A stretch of DNA of 64,000 nt from Pseudomonas fluorescens (GTDB lineage Bacteria; Pseudomonadota; Gammaproteobacteria; Pseudomonadales; Pseudomonadaceae). A model generated the notes under the pieces. It saw only the letters and a program-made list of their open reading frames with translations. It was not told the DNA's origin and searched no databases. Position numbers and translations under genes: made by a program. This document shows, piece after piece, positions 17,124 to 26,701 of the stretch; positions within the stretch are counted from its first letter, which is position 1, and each line of letters opens with the position of its first letter. The DNA lies in the NCBI RefSeq assembly GCF_902497855.1, contig NZ_CABVHU010000015.1:106760-170759 (forward strand), given 5' to 3'.

Positions 17124-18797
17124 TTATCGCCCCGGCATGCGAAAGCGGAAGGGATCGATGCCGTGGGTCTGCTGGTTTTTCGCTTTGCGGGCTTCATCGG
17201 GCGGGCGGACCATTTGCACCGTGGTGCTGCCATCCTTGCCGGCGTACACCACTGCGCTGACACCTCCCTCCAGGTAGCTGGCAATCGTGGCGAGGTTGAT
17301 TTCGACCAAGGCGCTACTGACGCCGGTATTGCCCAGGCGCCGACCGATGTCGTAGCCCTCGTCGACATTGCCCAATTCGATGCCGGTGCCGTCGGTGTTG
17401 AGGCTGTGCAGCGCGTTGGTCAGGGCGATTTCGCCATTGATGTTGTCAGTGCTGTCGTAGAACACTCGCACTGGTTTGTCGCCTTCCGGCAAAGTTTCCA
17501 AGGCTTGTTGCCAGCCTGCTTGAAGGGCCTTGGCCTGTAGCGCGGGTTTAAGCAGTTTGCCGTTTTCGTCGAGCATCGGGACTTTGATCGGGCGGTGCAG
17601 ATAGCCCAGGATTGGAGCCCTGTCGAATTCCTGGACTTGATGGTTGGCCCAGCGTACCGGGAGCCATGGGGAAGGCTCGAAGTGGCCGGGGCCACGGTTG
17701 CTCAGGGTTTGCCAGAGGGTGGGGAGTTGGGATTGCCAGTAGGTGGAGGACATGGTGGTGATAGGGCGCACATGACCTTTCTTACCTTTGGCACGCTCAC
17801 CCTCTTTATACCAGTCCAGAAATGCATCATCACGATTCCAGTAGAACGCCCATAACTTGCCCACGTCGGTGTTTGTGTTTTGGTTGTCTTCCGAGTCATT
17901 GGTGACGAAAGGGCGGATATAGCTGTCAACGCGATCCGAACGGGTGACCAGCAGACCCGTCATACTTTCGAATATCGTTGGCACGGCGTGGACATTTTGA
18001 AGACCCAGAGTGCCAGCCGCGCGATATCCGTTTCGAGTGACGTCACCATCGCGACTTACGATCAATGCCTGCGGCACTTTTGGATTGTCATCAAAAAACT
18101 GAAACAGGCGTTCAATCATGTTCTGCGCATGAGTGGTGTTGTCTGCGTCTTGCCAAAGGAACAGGGTGACACCCAGAGTCGCGGCGTTGCGACCACTGAG
18201 AATAGTATTTGGCGCACCCGCATCTTCAGGTTGCTTGGGCGGCGCAATCGCAAACACCGGTATTGGCCAGTAGGCCACTGAGTCGCTGGCCGACTGCTTG
18301 AACGCAACTCGTATATTGATACTCCGGGTGATCTCTCGGGAGCTCAATGAAGCATCGTAGTCCTTGGCGTTTTGCGAATAGATCGAGGTGAAATTGTTAT
18401 TCTTGTTTTTTATTTCTCGCCAAATTGAAGATTGATGCCAATCATCAATGGCAAGCCCCGTACCTCGTATTTCCAGCGCATAGGTACGCTCACGCGTGGC
18501 GTTTTGCTTGGTTACTCCAGCGATGACTTTTGATTTGTAAGTCGCAAGTTCTACCTTTTCGTAAGCTAAAGCCTTTCCAAACCAGTGCCCGCTGTAAGCC
18601 AACACCAGCGCACCCAAAATACTCGCGATTCCCCAGCGCATAACCGCATCCATATTCAGAAGCTCCCTATTTTCGGCTTGTGCTGTGTAAACGACGAAAA
18701 ACAGGAACCCAAGCCAGACGGCTGAGAGTATTCCTGCTGACCAGAAGTATCCCTTCAGCTGCGGTCGCTGTGATTTGTCCTGCTGACGATCCCTCAT
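17124..18797 (-). CDS. tla3: Tla3-like T6SS effector adaptor (DUF2875)
   Basis: A 557-residue protein with two N-terminal hydrophobic segments (about 18-39 and 54-72) and a long body. Motif stretches DDWHQSSIWREIKN and YWPIPVFAIAPP match my memory of the DUF2875 family. In P. aeruginosa a DUF2875 protein (PA0259, Tla3) is the adaptor that loads the lipase Tle3 onto VgrG2b. Here it follows the lipase gene with a 4-bp ATGA overlap, which supports the same role. The membrane segments could instead indicate a protective function. Assignment is by family and position. Confidence 0.78.
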   Translation of the reverse strand: MRDRQQDKSQRPQLKGYFWSAGILSAVWLGFLFFVVYTAQAENRELLNMDAVMRWGIASILGALVLAYSGHWFGKALAYEKVELATYKSKVIAGVTKQNATRERTYALEIRGTGLAIDDWHQSSIWREIKNKNNNFTSIYSQNAKDYDASLSSREITRSINIRVAFKQSASDSVAYWPIPVFAIAPPKQPEDAGAPNTILSGRNAATLGVTLFLWQDADNTTHAQNMIERLFQFFDDNPKVPQALIVSRDGDVTRNGYRAAGTLGLQNVHAVPTIFESMTGLLVTRSDRVDSYIRPFVTNDSEDNQNTNTDVGKLWAFYWNRDDAFLDWYKEGERAKGKKGHVRPITTMSSTYWQSQLPTLWQTLSNRGPGHFEPSPWLPVRWANHQVQEFDRAPILGYLHRPIKVPMLDENGKLLKPALQAKALQAGWQQALETLPEGDKPVRVFYDSTDNINGEIALTNALHSLNTDGTGIELGNVDEGYDIGRRLGNTGVSSALVEINLATIASYLEGGVSAVVYAGKDGSTTVQMVRPPDEARKAKNQQTHGIDPFRFRMPGR

Positions 18798-20824
18798 TGG
18801 GCAACTCCTTTCACGGAGGGGCTCACGATCAGTGCCGGCGGCGTCAGTGAGACCAATTCGGTCGAAGGAAATTTACCTTGGTGGTAATACTGATAGCTGG
18901 TTTCGGTCAACGCTTGAGCCTGCGCACTCAATTGCGACCAACCCTTCATCTTGATGACTTTATCGAACTGTTCTTCATCCATCTTCCAATCCGCAATCGC
19001 CACCAACACCTCACGCATCACCGGATCATCCAGACACTTCGCCTGCCCAATCGCGATATCCATCGCCGTCACCCAGCGATGGTTTTCCGGACTACGCAAT
19101 ACTGCGGAGTGATAGCTGTTTTCACTCAACTCATCAGGGTCGACGTCCATGCGAGCACGGATTTCGTTCGGCGTTTCCTCACGTTCGTAGCGGTAGTGAT
19201 CTCTGGTTTCGAGCAACGCAATACCGGACACTGCTGTGCGGCGGAAAGCGTGGGTCTGGTCGTCCGGTTCTTTGCCCTGGTTCCAGCGGGCGCGTACGAC
19301 TTCCACATCGATTCGATCGGAAAGGTTCTGCACAAATACCCATTTGAAGGTCGCGCTGGGGTTGCCCAAAGCAGCGTTTTGCGAGACCGCGTCGGCGCGG
19401 TCCTTTCCTGATTTGTGAGTTGAACCGGTCACTGCTTCGCCGCCGAACATCTGCGGCGCATGAGGCGGGTGCAGTTGTTCGGCATTGATGTTGCGTTCCT
19501 CGCCTTTGCGGATCGGTGCTTGCGAAGCCATCGCTGCGGCTGACCAGCCACCGGGATAGCGGGGCTCCCCCCTGATTCGGGTGTAGTCCGGTTGCGGAAC
19601 CTTGCCAACGAGCACGGGCTCACTGTCGCGCTGGCGCTTGGTCCACAGGCGTTGATAGAAACGCATGGATTGCAACGCAGCCATGGCCGGCTCGCCATTG
19701 GGCAGCACATCCGGTACGCCGTATGTCCCGATGCCTTGCACATCATCCAGCGCTACGGTGGTGTCGTCTGGACAAAAGTACAGATAGACCTTGCCGCGAT
19801 TGTCGCGCTCGGGAAATACCACGGTTTTCCCCTCAGGCCCCAAACGTTGCCCCTGTTCAGGTGACCATACCGGGCCGGTACGACCGCCATACCCCGGTAC
19901 CCCACAACGCGCGGCGCTCAAGGGCGGTTGCGCATGGGGTGATTGGGTGATCTGCTGCACAAGATTAATCAACACTTGCAGCGTCTTGGAATTTTTCGGC
20001 GTCGTACCTGGCAGCACCGAATAGGGCGAGGCCACCATGATTACGCAGTCGGCGCAGCGCTCACCCCGATCCACCAGCATCGCTTGAGCGAGCAAGGTAA
20101 TCAGCGTGCCCTGGCTGTGCCCCATGATGGTGATGGTTTCATCAGGTGAGACGCGGCGGATCTCACTGACCAGCATCGCCAACCGGGTCGCGGCCAGCAC
20201 GAAATAACGCCGGTTCGGTCCCTTACCCATGTACAGGGGGTTAGGCATCGTGGGTTGGACCAGATGGCGCACCCATTTAGCAAAGCCCTCTTCGTACATC
20301 TCCAGCAGGTTGTTGGTGGCGTTGGCAAAAAAACCGCCGCCTTTGGCGAAGTGACGATCAAGGCGATTGCCATATCTGTCTTGAAATTGATCACGCAGCC
20401 TGGCTGGATCGCCATTTTCATCGCGCTTTATCTCGCCGTGTTCGGCCCTGTAACCCCAGTAAAAAGGGATGAACAGACTGCAGACTTCAGAGGAATCCGA
20501 ATCGCGTTGATAAAGGTAGGTGTCGGGATCGTCGAGTATTTGCCCCTCCTTATCTTTCCACGCTTCCCTAGGCGTACTGTCAGCCTGATTGTACTTGGCC
20601 CCATACCGCCCAGCCCTAAGATCCGGCCGATCCAACCGCTCATTCACCCCCTGACACAACCCCGTCTCCACCGACTCATACGACGCCCCCGGATCGTTAA
20701 CGCCGTGCAGGAATATCACCACCCCGGGCAGGTCGCCAGGGACTTCCAACTTGCGCTCGGTGGTGCAGTTCGGAATCAAGCGGAAGGTGCTCTGTGCCAC
20801 GGTGTGAACGCTCGACTCGCTCAT
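18794..20824 (-). CDS. tle3: Tle3-like T6SS lipase effector (DUF3274)
   Basis: A 676-residue alpha/beta-hydrolase. The N-terminal part has VVIFLHGVNDPGASYESV (oxyanion region) and the nucleophile elbow GHSQG at 235-239, so S237 is the likely catalytic serine. Layout and size fit the Tle3 antibacterial phospholipase family (PA0260 in P. aeruginosa). No signal peptide, as expected for a VgrG-delivered effector. It overlaps the upstream vgrG and the downstream adaptor gene by 4 bp each. In P. aeruginosa an immunity gene, tli3, sits between vgrG and tle3; here there is no room for one. Confidence 0.85.
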   Translation of the reverse strand: MSESSVHTVAQSTFRLIPNCTTERKLEVPGDLPGVVIFLHGVNDPGASYESVETGLCQGVNERLDRPDLRAGRYGAKYNQADSTPREAWKDKEGQILDDPDTYLYQRDSDSSEVCSLFIPFYWGYRAEHGEIKRDENGDPARLRDQFQDRYGNRLDRHFAKGGGFFANATNNLLEMYEEGFAKWVRHLVQPTMPNPLYMGKGPNRRYFVLAATRLAMLVSEIRRVSPDETITIMGHSQGTLITLLAQAMLVDRGERCADCVIMVASPYSVLPGTTPKNSKTLQVLINLVQQITQSPHAQPPLSAARCGVPGYGGRTGPVWSPEQGQRLGPEGKTVVFPERDNRGKVYLYFCPDDTTVALDDVQGIGTYGVPDVLPNGEPAMAALQSMRFYQRLWTKRQRDSEPVLVGKVPQPDYTRIRGEPRYPGGWSAAAMASQAPIRKGEERNINAEQLHPPHAPQMFGGEAVTGSTHKSGKDRADAVSQNAALGNPSATFKWVFVQNLSDRIDVEVVRARWNQGKEPDDQTHAFRRTAVSGIALLETRDHYRYEREETPNEIRARMDVDPDELSENSYHSAVLRSPENHRWVTAMDIAIGQAKCLDDPVMREVLVAIADWKMDEEQFDKVIKMKGWSQLSAQAQALTETSYQYYHQGKFPSTELVSLTPPALIVSPSVKGVAQ

Positions 20825-23376
20825 TGATTCTCTTCCTCCGGGCCATTTTTTCGCTTGGCATTCACCCGGCCCTGATGCATCGCCTCTCGCTCCACCCTCT
20901 GCGTCAAACCGGTCGCATCCGTCAAACCTTGCACCACGCTGCCATCTCCAAGCTCGATCTGATACGCGTGGTCCGCTGCCATTCGGGGGCTATCATCTGC
21001 ATGTCCCGGATAATGAAAGGCCAGACGTTGCGCCGCTGGATCACGGCTGAAGGAGGGGATGGAAACGCTGTCGGTTTTCGGTCCGATCCAGTCATGGTCG
21101 CTGGCATGCACGATGACCTTGTCCTGGGTGCCAATCTCGATGCCTCCACCAATCTTGATGTAGCTGCCATCGTCGGCCACCAAGCGAATGGTGGGGGCAG
21201 TCATGACCACTTCACCTTCGGTGGCCGACAGGTGCAGGTTCTTTTGCGCGTTGAGCGCAATGTCATCTTCCTGGGCTTGCACGAGCACCTTGCCCCGATT
21301 GGCGATGGCGCTGATGCCTTCATCTTGCGCAAACGCCGAAATCCCTCTGCCCGCGTTCAATCGCATGGCCGCACCGCTGGTCAATTGCAGGTGATCCTGA
21401 GCCGTTGTGTCGTGGTTCTCGCCGGCGTAGTGCACTTGTGAGCGCGGTGTCGCGCTGGAAATGCCCGCCTCGGCGGCCAAGGCGAGCAGAGGGTCGCCCG
21501 AACTGTTGCTCTCGGGTGCAGGCCATTGACTCAACGACTGGCGCAGCGTTTCTATGCCCAGGCTATCGACCTGTTGGCTACCACGGGCGGCGGCAGTCTG
21601 GCCGAGCGACTGGAACAACTTGCCACACTCGCTCAGCAGCTTGAGCAATTCTTCGCGGTCCAACTGCGAACCCTGCGCGCCGTGACGGGCATAGGTGGTC
21701 AATAACATGCCTTGGGCCGCTCGCAGAGCGATGGCCGCGTCGGTGCGCAGTTCGGCGCCATTGCCACGGGGCTGGGCTTGTCCATCGGTTCGGGGCGTGG
21801 TGAGTTTGCCCAGATTGAGCGCGGTGGCGTGATGGGTCGTGCCCACGCGGGCGCGCAACGCACCGGGTGTATCGTCGAAAAGCAGTTCGTTGAAGCCGTT
21901 ACCCTTGTGTTCCCGGGTCTGGATGCCCGAGAGCGTTCGATTACCCGGTAAACCCGTGGCGTTACTGAAGCGCGGTGGTAAATGGTCAGCGTTATAGAGC
22001 ACCGAGGTGACGAGGGGACGGTCGATGTCTCCCCCGAGGAAAGTCACCAGGACTTCCTGGCCGATGCGCGGCAAAAACTGATGACCGAAACCGGCGCCCG
22101 CACTGGGCATGGCAACCCTTAGCCAGGTGGTGCCGGGTGCAGGATCTTGCCCGCGCTGCCAGTGAAAACGTACTTGTACCCGCGCCAGCGCATCGGTGAA
22201 GACTTCCTCTCCTTCAGGACCCACCACGATGGCGGTGAGCGGCCCCGAAATCGTCGGGCGAGGCGTGATGATCGCAGGACGATACGGAATTTTATGGCGG
22301 ATACACACGAAACTATTGTCGTAGCTTGCCGGCTGATTCGATAGATAGTTGTTACTGCCACGGTGTTCGACGCTCAGCAACAGGAAATGGCGATCCGCAA
22401 TGGGGTCACGATCGTGATCGAAGTGCTGGGTCAACTCGAAGGTGTAACCCGGCAGCATGGCGCGACAGTTGCTGCTGCCCTGAAACGTCTTGCCCTGTAC
22501 TTCCATGGCTTCCAGTCGATGACGCACCAGCGTCTCGCCATCCGCGGGGATCGCGTGGCTGTAATGGCCGGGAAAGTCGTAGATTTCGTAAGGCGGGACT
22601 TCGCCCTGGACGTTGACGCTGGGCATGCTGACCGGCAGTGGATTTCGCGGTTGTCTGTAGTCGAATGTCTGGATGGCCATACGACCGGACTGCAAGACCC
22701 GGTTGCTGCTCCATTGAGTGATGGAATCGGCTGTCTCGGTGACCGAAGCACTGTGGTAGCGGATCTGCGGTTGCTGCGGTAACGGCTCTAGGTTGCGGGA
22801 ATGGTCTGTGATGATCAGTTGATGGCCTTCCTTCGAGTGATCGAAGTAGAAGAACAGTCCTTCACCTTCCAGCAGGCGCAAGACGAAATCCAGATCGTTC
22901 TCGCGGTATTGCGTGATGTAGCTGTGGGACTTGAGCGGCTGGTCGAGCCGGAACTCGAAACTGGGCAGCGCTTCATAGCGGGCAAACACCGTGCGAATGA
23001 TGTCTTCGATCGTTTGTTCTTGAAATATCCGTGAGTCATGACGTCGCGACAACATCCACAGCCAGGGACTTAATGTCGCGCCATAGCGCGCCAGCCCGCC
23101 GTCACTGCCTTGCAGGCTGAAACGGCTGATATAGCCATGAATGTAACGGGTCCCACCGGTCGCCAGTTCAATGGCCAGCAGCGCGGGTTGCCCTATCAGT
23201 GACTTGAGTTCCAGTCGCCCATCCTGACTGATCAGCGACAACTCGAAACTGAACAGGGTCGACAATCCTTCAGTACCGGAAAATCGCTCCAGTAGCAGCT
23301 CCTGCTGACCTTTGGCCGGGGTTGTCAGCTTGATCAAGCGTCGGTTCTGTGGCGCAAATAGTGGTGTTAGTTCCAT
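20821..23376 (-). CDS. vgrG: VgrG spike protein with C-terminal extension
   Basis: An 851-residue type VI spike protein. The gp27-like part begins near residue 15 and contains YRENDLDFVLRLLEGEG; the gp5-like OB fold follows with GQDPAPGTTWLRVAMPSAG and QEVLVTFLGGDIDRPLV. A DUF2345-type beta-helix has IALNAQKNLHLSATEGEVVM. After it comes a tail of roughly 90 residues ending in KRKNGPEEENQ, which probably docks the effector-adaptor. The ATG at 23376 has AGGA about 9 nt upstream; the longer frame to 23418 is less likely. First gene of the cassette. Confidence 0.93.
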   Translation of the reverse strand: MELTPLFAPQNRRLIKLTTPAKGQQELLLERFSGTEGLSTLFSFELSLISQDGRLELKSLIGQPALLAIELATGGTRYIHGYISRFSLQGSDGGLARYGATLSPWLWMLSRRHDSRIFQEQTIEDIIRTVFARYEALPSFEFRLDQPLKSHSYITQYRENDLDFVLRLLEGEGLFFYFDHSKEGHQLIITDHSRNLEPLPQQPQIRYHSASVTETADSITQWSSNRVLQSGRMAIQTFDYRQPRNPLPVSMPSVNVQGEVPPYEIYDFPGHYSHAIPADGETLVRHRLEAMEVQGKTFQGSSNCRAMLPGYTFELTQHFDHDRDPIADRHFLLLSVEHRGSNNYLSNQPASYDNSFVCIRHKIPYRPAIITPRPTISGPLTAIVVGPEGEEVFTDALARVQVRFHWQRGQDPAPGTTWLRVAMPSAGAGFGHQFLPRIGQEVLVTFLGGDIDRPLVTSVLYNADHLPPRFSNATGLPGNRTLSGIQTREHKGNGFNELLFDDTPGALRARVGTTHHATALNLGKLTTPRTDGQAQPRGNGAELRTDAAIALRAAQGMLLTTYARHGAQGSQLDREELLKLLSECGKLFQSLGQTAAARGSQQVDSLGIETLRQSLSQWPAPESNSSGDPLLALAAEAGISSATPRSQVHYAGENHDTTAQDHLQLTSGAAMRLNAGRGISAFAQDEGISAIANRGKVLVQAQEDDIALNAQKNLHLSATEGEVVMTAPTIRLVADDGSYIKIGGGIEIGTQDKVIVHASDHDWIGPKTDSVSIPSFSRDPAAQRLAFHYPGHADDSPRMAADHAYQIELGDGSVVQGLTDATGLTQRVEREAMHQGRVNAKRKNGPEEENQ

Positions 23377-23605
23377 TAACAAGTGTCCTACGGCATAAGC
23401 AACCGGTGTTCGACCCATGAGCGGTGCACGTTGAACTCACGGCGAAATACAAACACGGGAATTAAGACGCTTATGAAATAGCTTGTATGTAGGACGCTTC
23501 CTTTTTTAACAAACTGAGCAGCGATGGCGACTGATACATCGCTGTCGCGAGCAGTTGCACACACGGCTATGCAGCAAACACAGCCTTTTGTGTGACACCA
23601 ATCAA
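23377..23605. promoter_or_regulatory. Upstream region of the T6SS cassette
   Basis: About 230 bp between vgrG and a REPIN must hold the cassette promoter. It is more AT-rich than its surroundings (for example TCCTTTTTTAACAAACTG). I could not assign convincing -35/-10 or sigma54 boxes. Confidence 0.35.
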
Positions 23606-23697
23606 GTGTGGGAGCGAGCCGGCTCGCGAATGCGGTTTAACATTCAACAGAGATGTTGACTGACCTGCCGCTTTCGCGAGCAAGCTCGCTCCCACAG
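23606..23697. repeat. REPIN
   Basis: Inverted REP cores GTGGGAGCGAGCCGGCTCGC and GCGAGCAAGCTCGCTCCCAC around a spacer with ATTCAACAGAGATGTTGAC, itself a small inverted repeat (TCAACA/TGTTGA). Confidence 0.9.
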
Positions 23698-23720
23698 GGA
23701 TTGTGGTGTTCTCTAGTTCG

Positions 23721-25064
23721 TTAGCGCACCAGGCTTGGCCGCTTGTTATCGAACGTCCAGCCCGGAATCAAAAACTGCATCGCCACGCTGTCGTCCCGCG
23801 CACCCAGCCCCATGCCTTTGTACAGCTCATGGGCCTTGGCCAGCTGATCCATGTCCAGTTCGACCCCCAGTCCCGGTTTCTTCGGCACCTGCACGCACCC
23901 GCCCACGATTTGCAGCGGGGCCTTGGTCAGGCGCTGGCCGTCCTGCCAGATCCAGTGGGTGTCGATGGCGGTGATCTCGCCCGGCGCGGCCGCCGCAACA
24001 TGGGTGAACATCGCCAGGGAAATATCGAAGTGGTTGTTGGAATGCGAGCCCCAGGTCAGGCCCCATTCATGGCACATCTGCGCCACGCGGACCGAGCCTT
24101 GCATCGTCCAGAAATGCGGGTCGGCCAAGGGAATGTCCACCGATTGCAGCTGGATCGCGTGGCCCATTTCCCGCCAATCGGTGGCGATCATGTTGGTGGC
24201 CGTTTTCAGGCCCGTGGCGCGGCGGAACTCGGCCATGACTTCACGGCCCGAATACCCGTTTTCTGCCCCGCAAGGGTCTTCGGCATACGCGAGGACGTGA
24301 TGCTGATCGCGGCACAAGCGGATCGCTTCTTTCAGCGACCAGGCGCCATTCGGGTCGAGGGTGATGCGGGCATCGGGGAAGCGTTCGGCCAGGGCGGTCA
24401 CCGCCTCGATTTCGTCATCGCCACCAAGCACGCCGCCCTTGAGCTTGAAGTCCTTGAAGCCATAGCGGGCATGGGCAGCTTCGGCCAGGCGCACCACGGC
24501 ATCGGCGCTCAAGGCTGGCTCGTGGCGCACGCGAAACCAGTCGTTGTCGGCGTCCGGCTCACTGCGGTAGGCGAGGTCGGTCTGGTGGCGATCGCCGACA
24601 TAAAACAGGTAACCGAGCATCTTCACTTCGTCACGCTGCTGGCCTTCGCCGAGCAGGGCCGCGACCGGCACGTCCAGATGCTGACCCAACAGATCCAGCA
24701 GCGCCGCTTCCAGGCCGGTGACCGCGTGAATGGTGATGCGCAGGTCGAACGTCTGCAGGCCACGGCCGCCGGCATCACGGTCGGCGAAGGTCTGGCGCAC
24801 CTGATTGAGGATCTTCTGATACGTACCGATCGGGCTGCCGACCACCAGGCTGCGCGCATCTTCCAGGGTCTGGCGAATGCGCTCGCCCCCCGGCACTTCA
24901 CCGACGCCGGTGTGGCCGGCATTGTCCTTGAGGATGACGATGTTGCGGGTGAAAAACGGCCCGTGGGCGCCGCTCAGGTTGAGCAACATGCCATCGTGCC
25001 CGGCCACCGGAACCACTTGCATGCTGGTGATGATCGGCGCTTTTGCAGTGTCTTGTGCGTTCAT
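23721..25064 (-). CDS. gudD: Glucarate dehydratase
   Basis: A 447-residue enolase-superfamily enzyme that converts D-glucarate (and L-idarate) to 5-keto-4-deoxy-D-glucarate. The KxK base pair is K207-x-K209 in FKLKGG, metal ligands fall around D237 (LDPNG), E262 (AEDPCG) and N291 (ATNMIATD), and the general base is H341 (GSHSNNHFD). Numbering is close to E. coli GudD. The ATG at 25064 has AAGGA 7 nt upstream. It lies 22 bp downstream of the sugar-acid importer gene, and so is in one operon with it. Confidence 0.95.
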   Translation of the reverse strand: MNAQDTAKAPIITSMQVVPVAGHDGMLLNLSGAHGPFFTRNIVILKDNAGHTGVGEVPGGERIRQTLEDARSLVVGSPIGTYQKILNQVRQTFADRDAGGRGLQTFDLRITIHAVTGLEAALLDLLGQHLDVPVAALLGEGQQRDEVKMLGYLFYVGDRHQTDLAYRSEPDADNDWFRVRHEPALSADAVVRLAEAAHARYGFKDFKLKGGVLGGDDEIEAVTALAERFPDARITLDPNGAWSLKEAIRLCRDQHHVLAYAEDPCGAENGYSGREVMAEFRRATGLKTATNMIATDWREMGHAIQLQSVDIPLADPHFWTMQGSVRVAQMCHEWGLTWGSHSNNHFDISLAMFTHVAAAAPGEITAIDTHWIWQDGQRLTKAPLQIVGGCVQVPKKPGLGVELDMDQLAKAHELYKGMGLGARDDSVAMQFLIPGWTFDNKRPSLVR

Positions 25065-25086
25065 TGTCTTGTCCTTAAAGCAGGAT

Positions 25087-26433
25087 TCAGGCGTGGTTGG
25101 GCGCGGATTCGCCCAGTACGGCAGCAGGGGCGGGTTTGGGGGTGTTGCGCGCGGCGAAGACGATGATCGCGGCGATGATCGATGTGGCGGCCAGGCCATA
25201 CAGCCCGCCCTGGATCGACCCGGTGTGTTCTTCCAGCAGGCCGAAGGTGGTCGGTGCCACGAAACCACCAAGGTTGCCCACCGAGTTGATCAGGGCGATG
25301 ACGCCCGCGGCGATGCGTGCATCCAGGTACGCCTGGGGAATCGGCCAGAACAGCGACGAAGCCGATTTGAAACCCAGCGCAGCAAAGCAGATCGCAACGA
25401 AAGCGAAGATCGGCCCGCCGGTGGTGGACATGAACATCCCGGCCGCGGCGACCAGCAGGGCGGCAGCCACCCAGGCTTGCTGATGTTTCCATTTGGCCGA
25501 CAGCGAGGCGAAGGCGTACATGCCGACGATCGACAGCAGCCAGGGGATCGAGTTGAACAGCCCGACCTGGATGTCGCTGAGGTCGCCCATCTTCTTGATG
25601 ATGCTCGGCAGCCAGAAGGTCGCGGCATAGATGGTCAGCTGGATGAAGAAGTAGATCAGGCAGAACAGGATGATCTGGCGATCCTTGAGCAGCCTGCCCA
25701 GGGATGGCTTGATCGGCGTCGCCGCTTCCCGGGCCGATTGTTCGTCGTCGATGGCCTTGACCAGCGCGTCCTGCTCGGGACGGGTCAGCCATTTGGCGTC
25801 GTGGGGCCTGGAGTCGAGCCAGAACCACACGAATACGCACAGACCGACCGAGAACATGCCTTCGATGAAGTACATCCATTGCCACCCGTGCATGCCGAAG
25901 CCGCTGATCTGCAAGAGCAACCCGGACAGCGGGCCGGAGATCAGCGACGCGATCGCCGAACCGCTGAGGAAGATCGCAATGGCCTTGCCGCGCTCGACAC
26001 CCGGCAACCAGCGCGTGAAGTAGTAGATCACCCCGGGAAAGAATCCGGCTTCAGCCACCCCCAGCAGAAATCGCAGGATGTAGAAGTGGGTTTCGTTCTG
26101 GATAAAGGCCATGCAAGCGGCCACCAGGCCCCAGGTCAGCATGATGCGAGTCAGCCAGATTCGCGCGCCGACTTTTTGCAGGAGGAGGTTGGAGGGGACT
26201 TCGAAGAGGGCGTAACCGATGAAGAACAGACCGGCGCCGAAGCCGTAGGCGGCAGCGCCGATGCCCAGGTCATGTTCCATGTGGGCGCGGACAAAGCCGA
26301 TGTTCACGCGGTCGATGTAGTTGACGATGAACATGATCACGAACAGCGGCAGCACGTGCCGTTTCACTTTTGAGATGGCGGACTTGAGGACCGGATCGGC
26401 GCCGTCGTTCATCCCGGATATGGATGCACTCAT
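25087..26433 (-). CDS. gudP: MFS glucarate/galactarate importer (GudP/GarP type)
   Basis: A 448-residue major-facilitator permease of the anion:cation symporter family with about 12 hydrophobic segments. The family start (VLPLFVIMFIVNYIDRVNIGF) and the loop GVAEAGFFPGVIYYFTRWLPG are typical of hexuronate and aldarate importers. The ATG at 26433 has GGGAG 8 nt upstream. It is the first gene of an operon with gudD and is divergent from a FadR-type regulator, so the substrate is inferred to be D-glucarate or galactarate. Confidence 0.9.
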   Translation of the reverse strand: MSASISGMNDGADPVLKSAISKVKRHVLPLFVIMFIVNYIDRVNIGFVRAHMEHDLGIGAAAYGFGAGLFFIGYALFEVPSNLLLQKVGARIWLTRIMLTWGLVAACMAFIQNETHFYILRFLLGVAEAGFFPGVIYYFTRWLPGVERGKAIAIFLSGSAIASLISGPLSGLLLQISGFGMHGWQWMYFIEGMFSVGLCVFVWFWLDSRPHDAKWLTRPEQDALVKAIDDEQSAREAATPIKPSLGRLLKDRQIILFCLIYFFIQLTIYAATFWLPSIIKKMGDLSDIQVGLFNSIPWLLSIVGMYAFASLSAKWKHQQAWVAAALLVAAAGMFMSTTGGPIFAFVAICFAALGFKSASSLFWPIPQAYLDARIAAGVIALINSVGNLGGFVAPTTFGLLEEHTGSIQGGLYGLAATSIIAAIIVFAARNTPKPAPAAVLGESAPNHA

Positions 26434-26615
26434 TTGGTTTTCTCCCACTGATTATTTTTATGCGGGGTGTGACTGGGTGTTGCTGTGTTGATAGACATCA
26501 TACAACTACATTTTTTTATCCTGCAAGCGTATCACCCCAATAAATGAGCTATTTAACTGGAGCGCTGATGGCCATGTGGGGACGTAATCGCGAGGATTTA
26601 TGCAGTTGTTGAGTG

Positions 26616-26626
26616 TTGTCATACAA
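26616..26626. promoter_or_regulatory. Putative FadR-family operator
   Basis: TTGT-CAT-ACAA is a perfect 4-bp inverted repeat with a 3-bp spacer, the shape of FadR-subfamily GntR operators. A second half-site, CATACAAC (26499-26506), lies about 115 bp away toward gudP. Both sit between the divergent gudP and regulator genes, so the regulator probably represses both. Confidence 0.55.
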
Positions 26627-26701
26627 GTCGCGGCGTTTTTTTGAAGATTCCCCTCCATCAGGGTGCTACGATCCCATCAGCCCTGCTTTCGGACGATCGC
26701 C

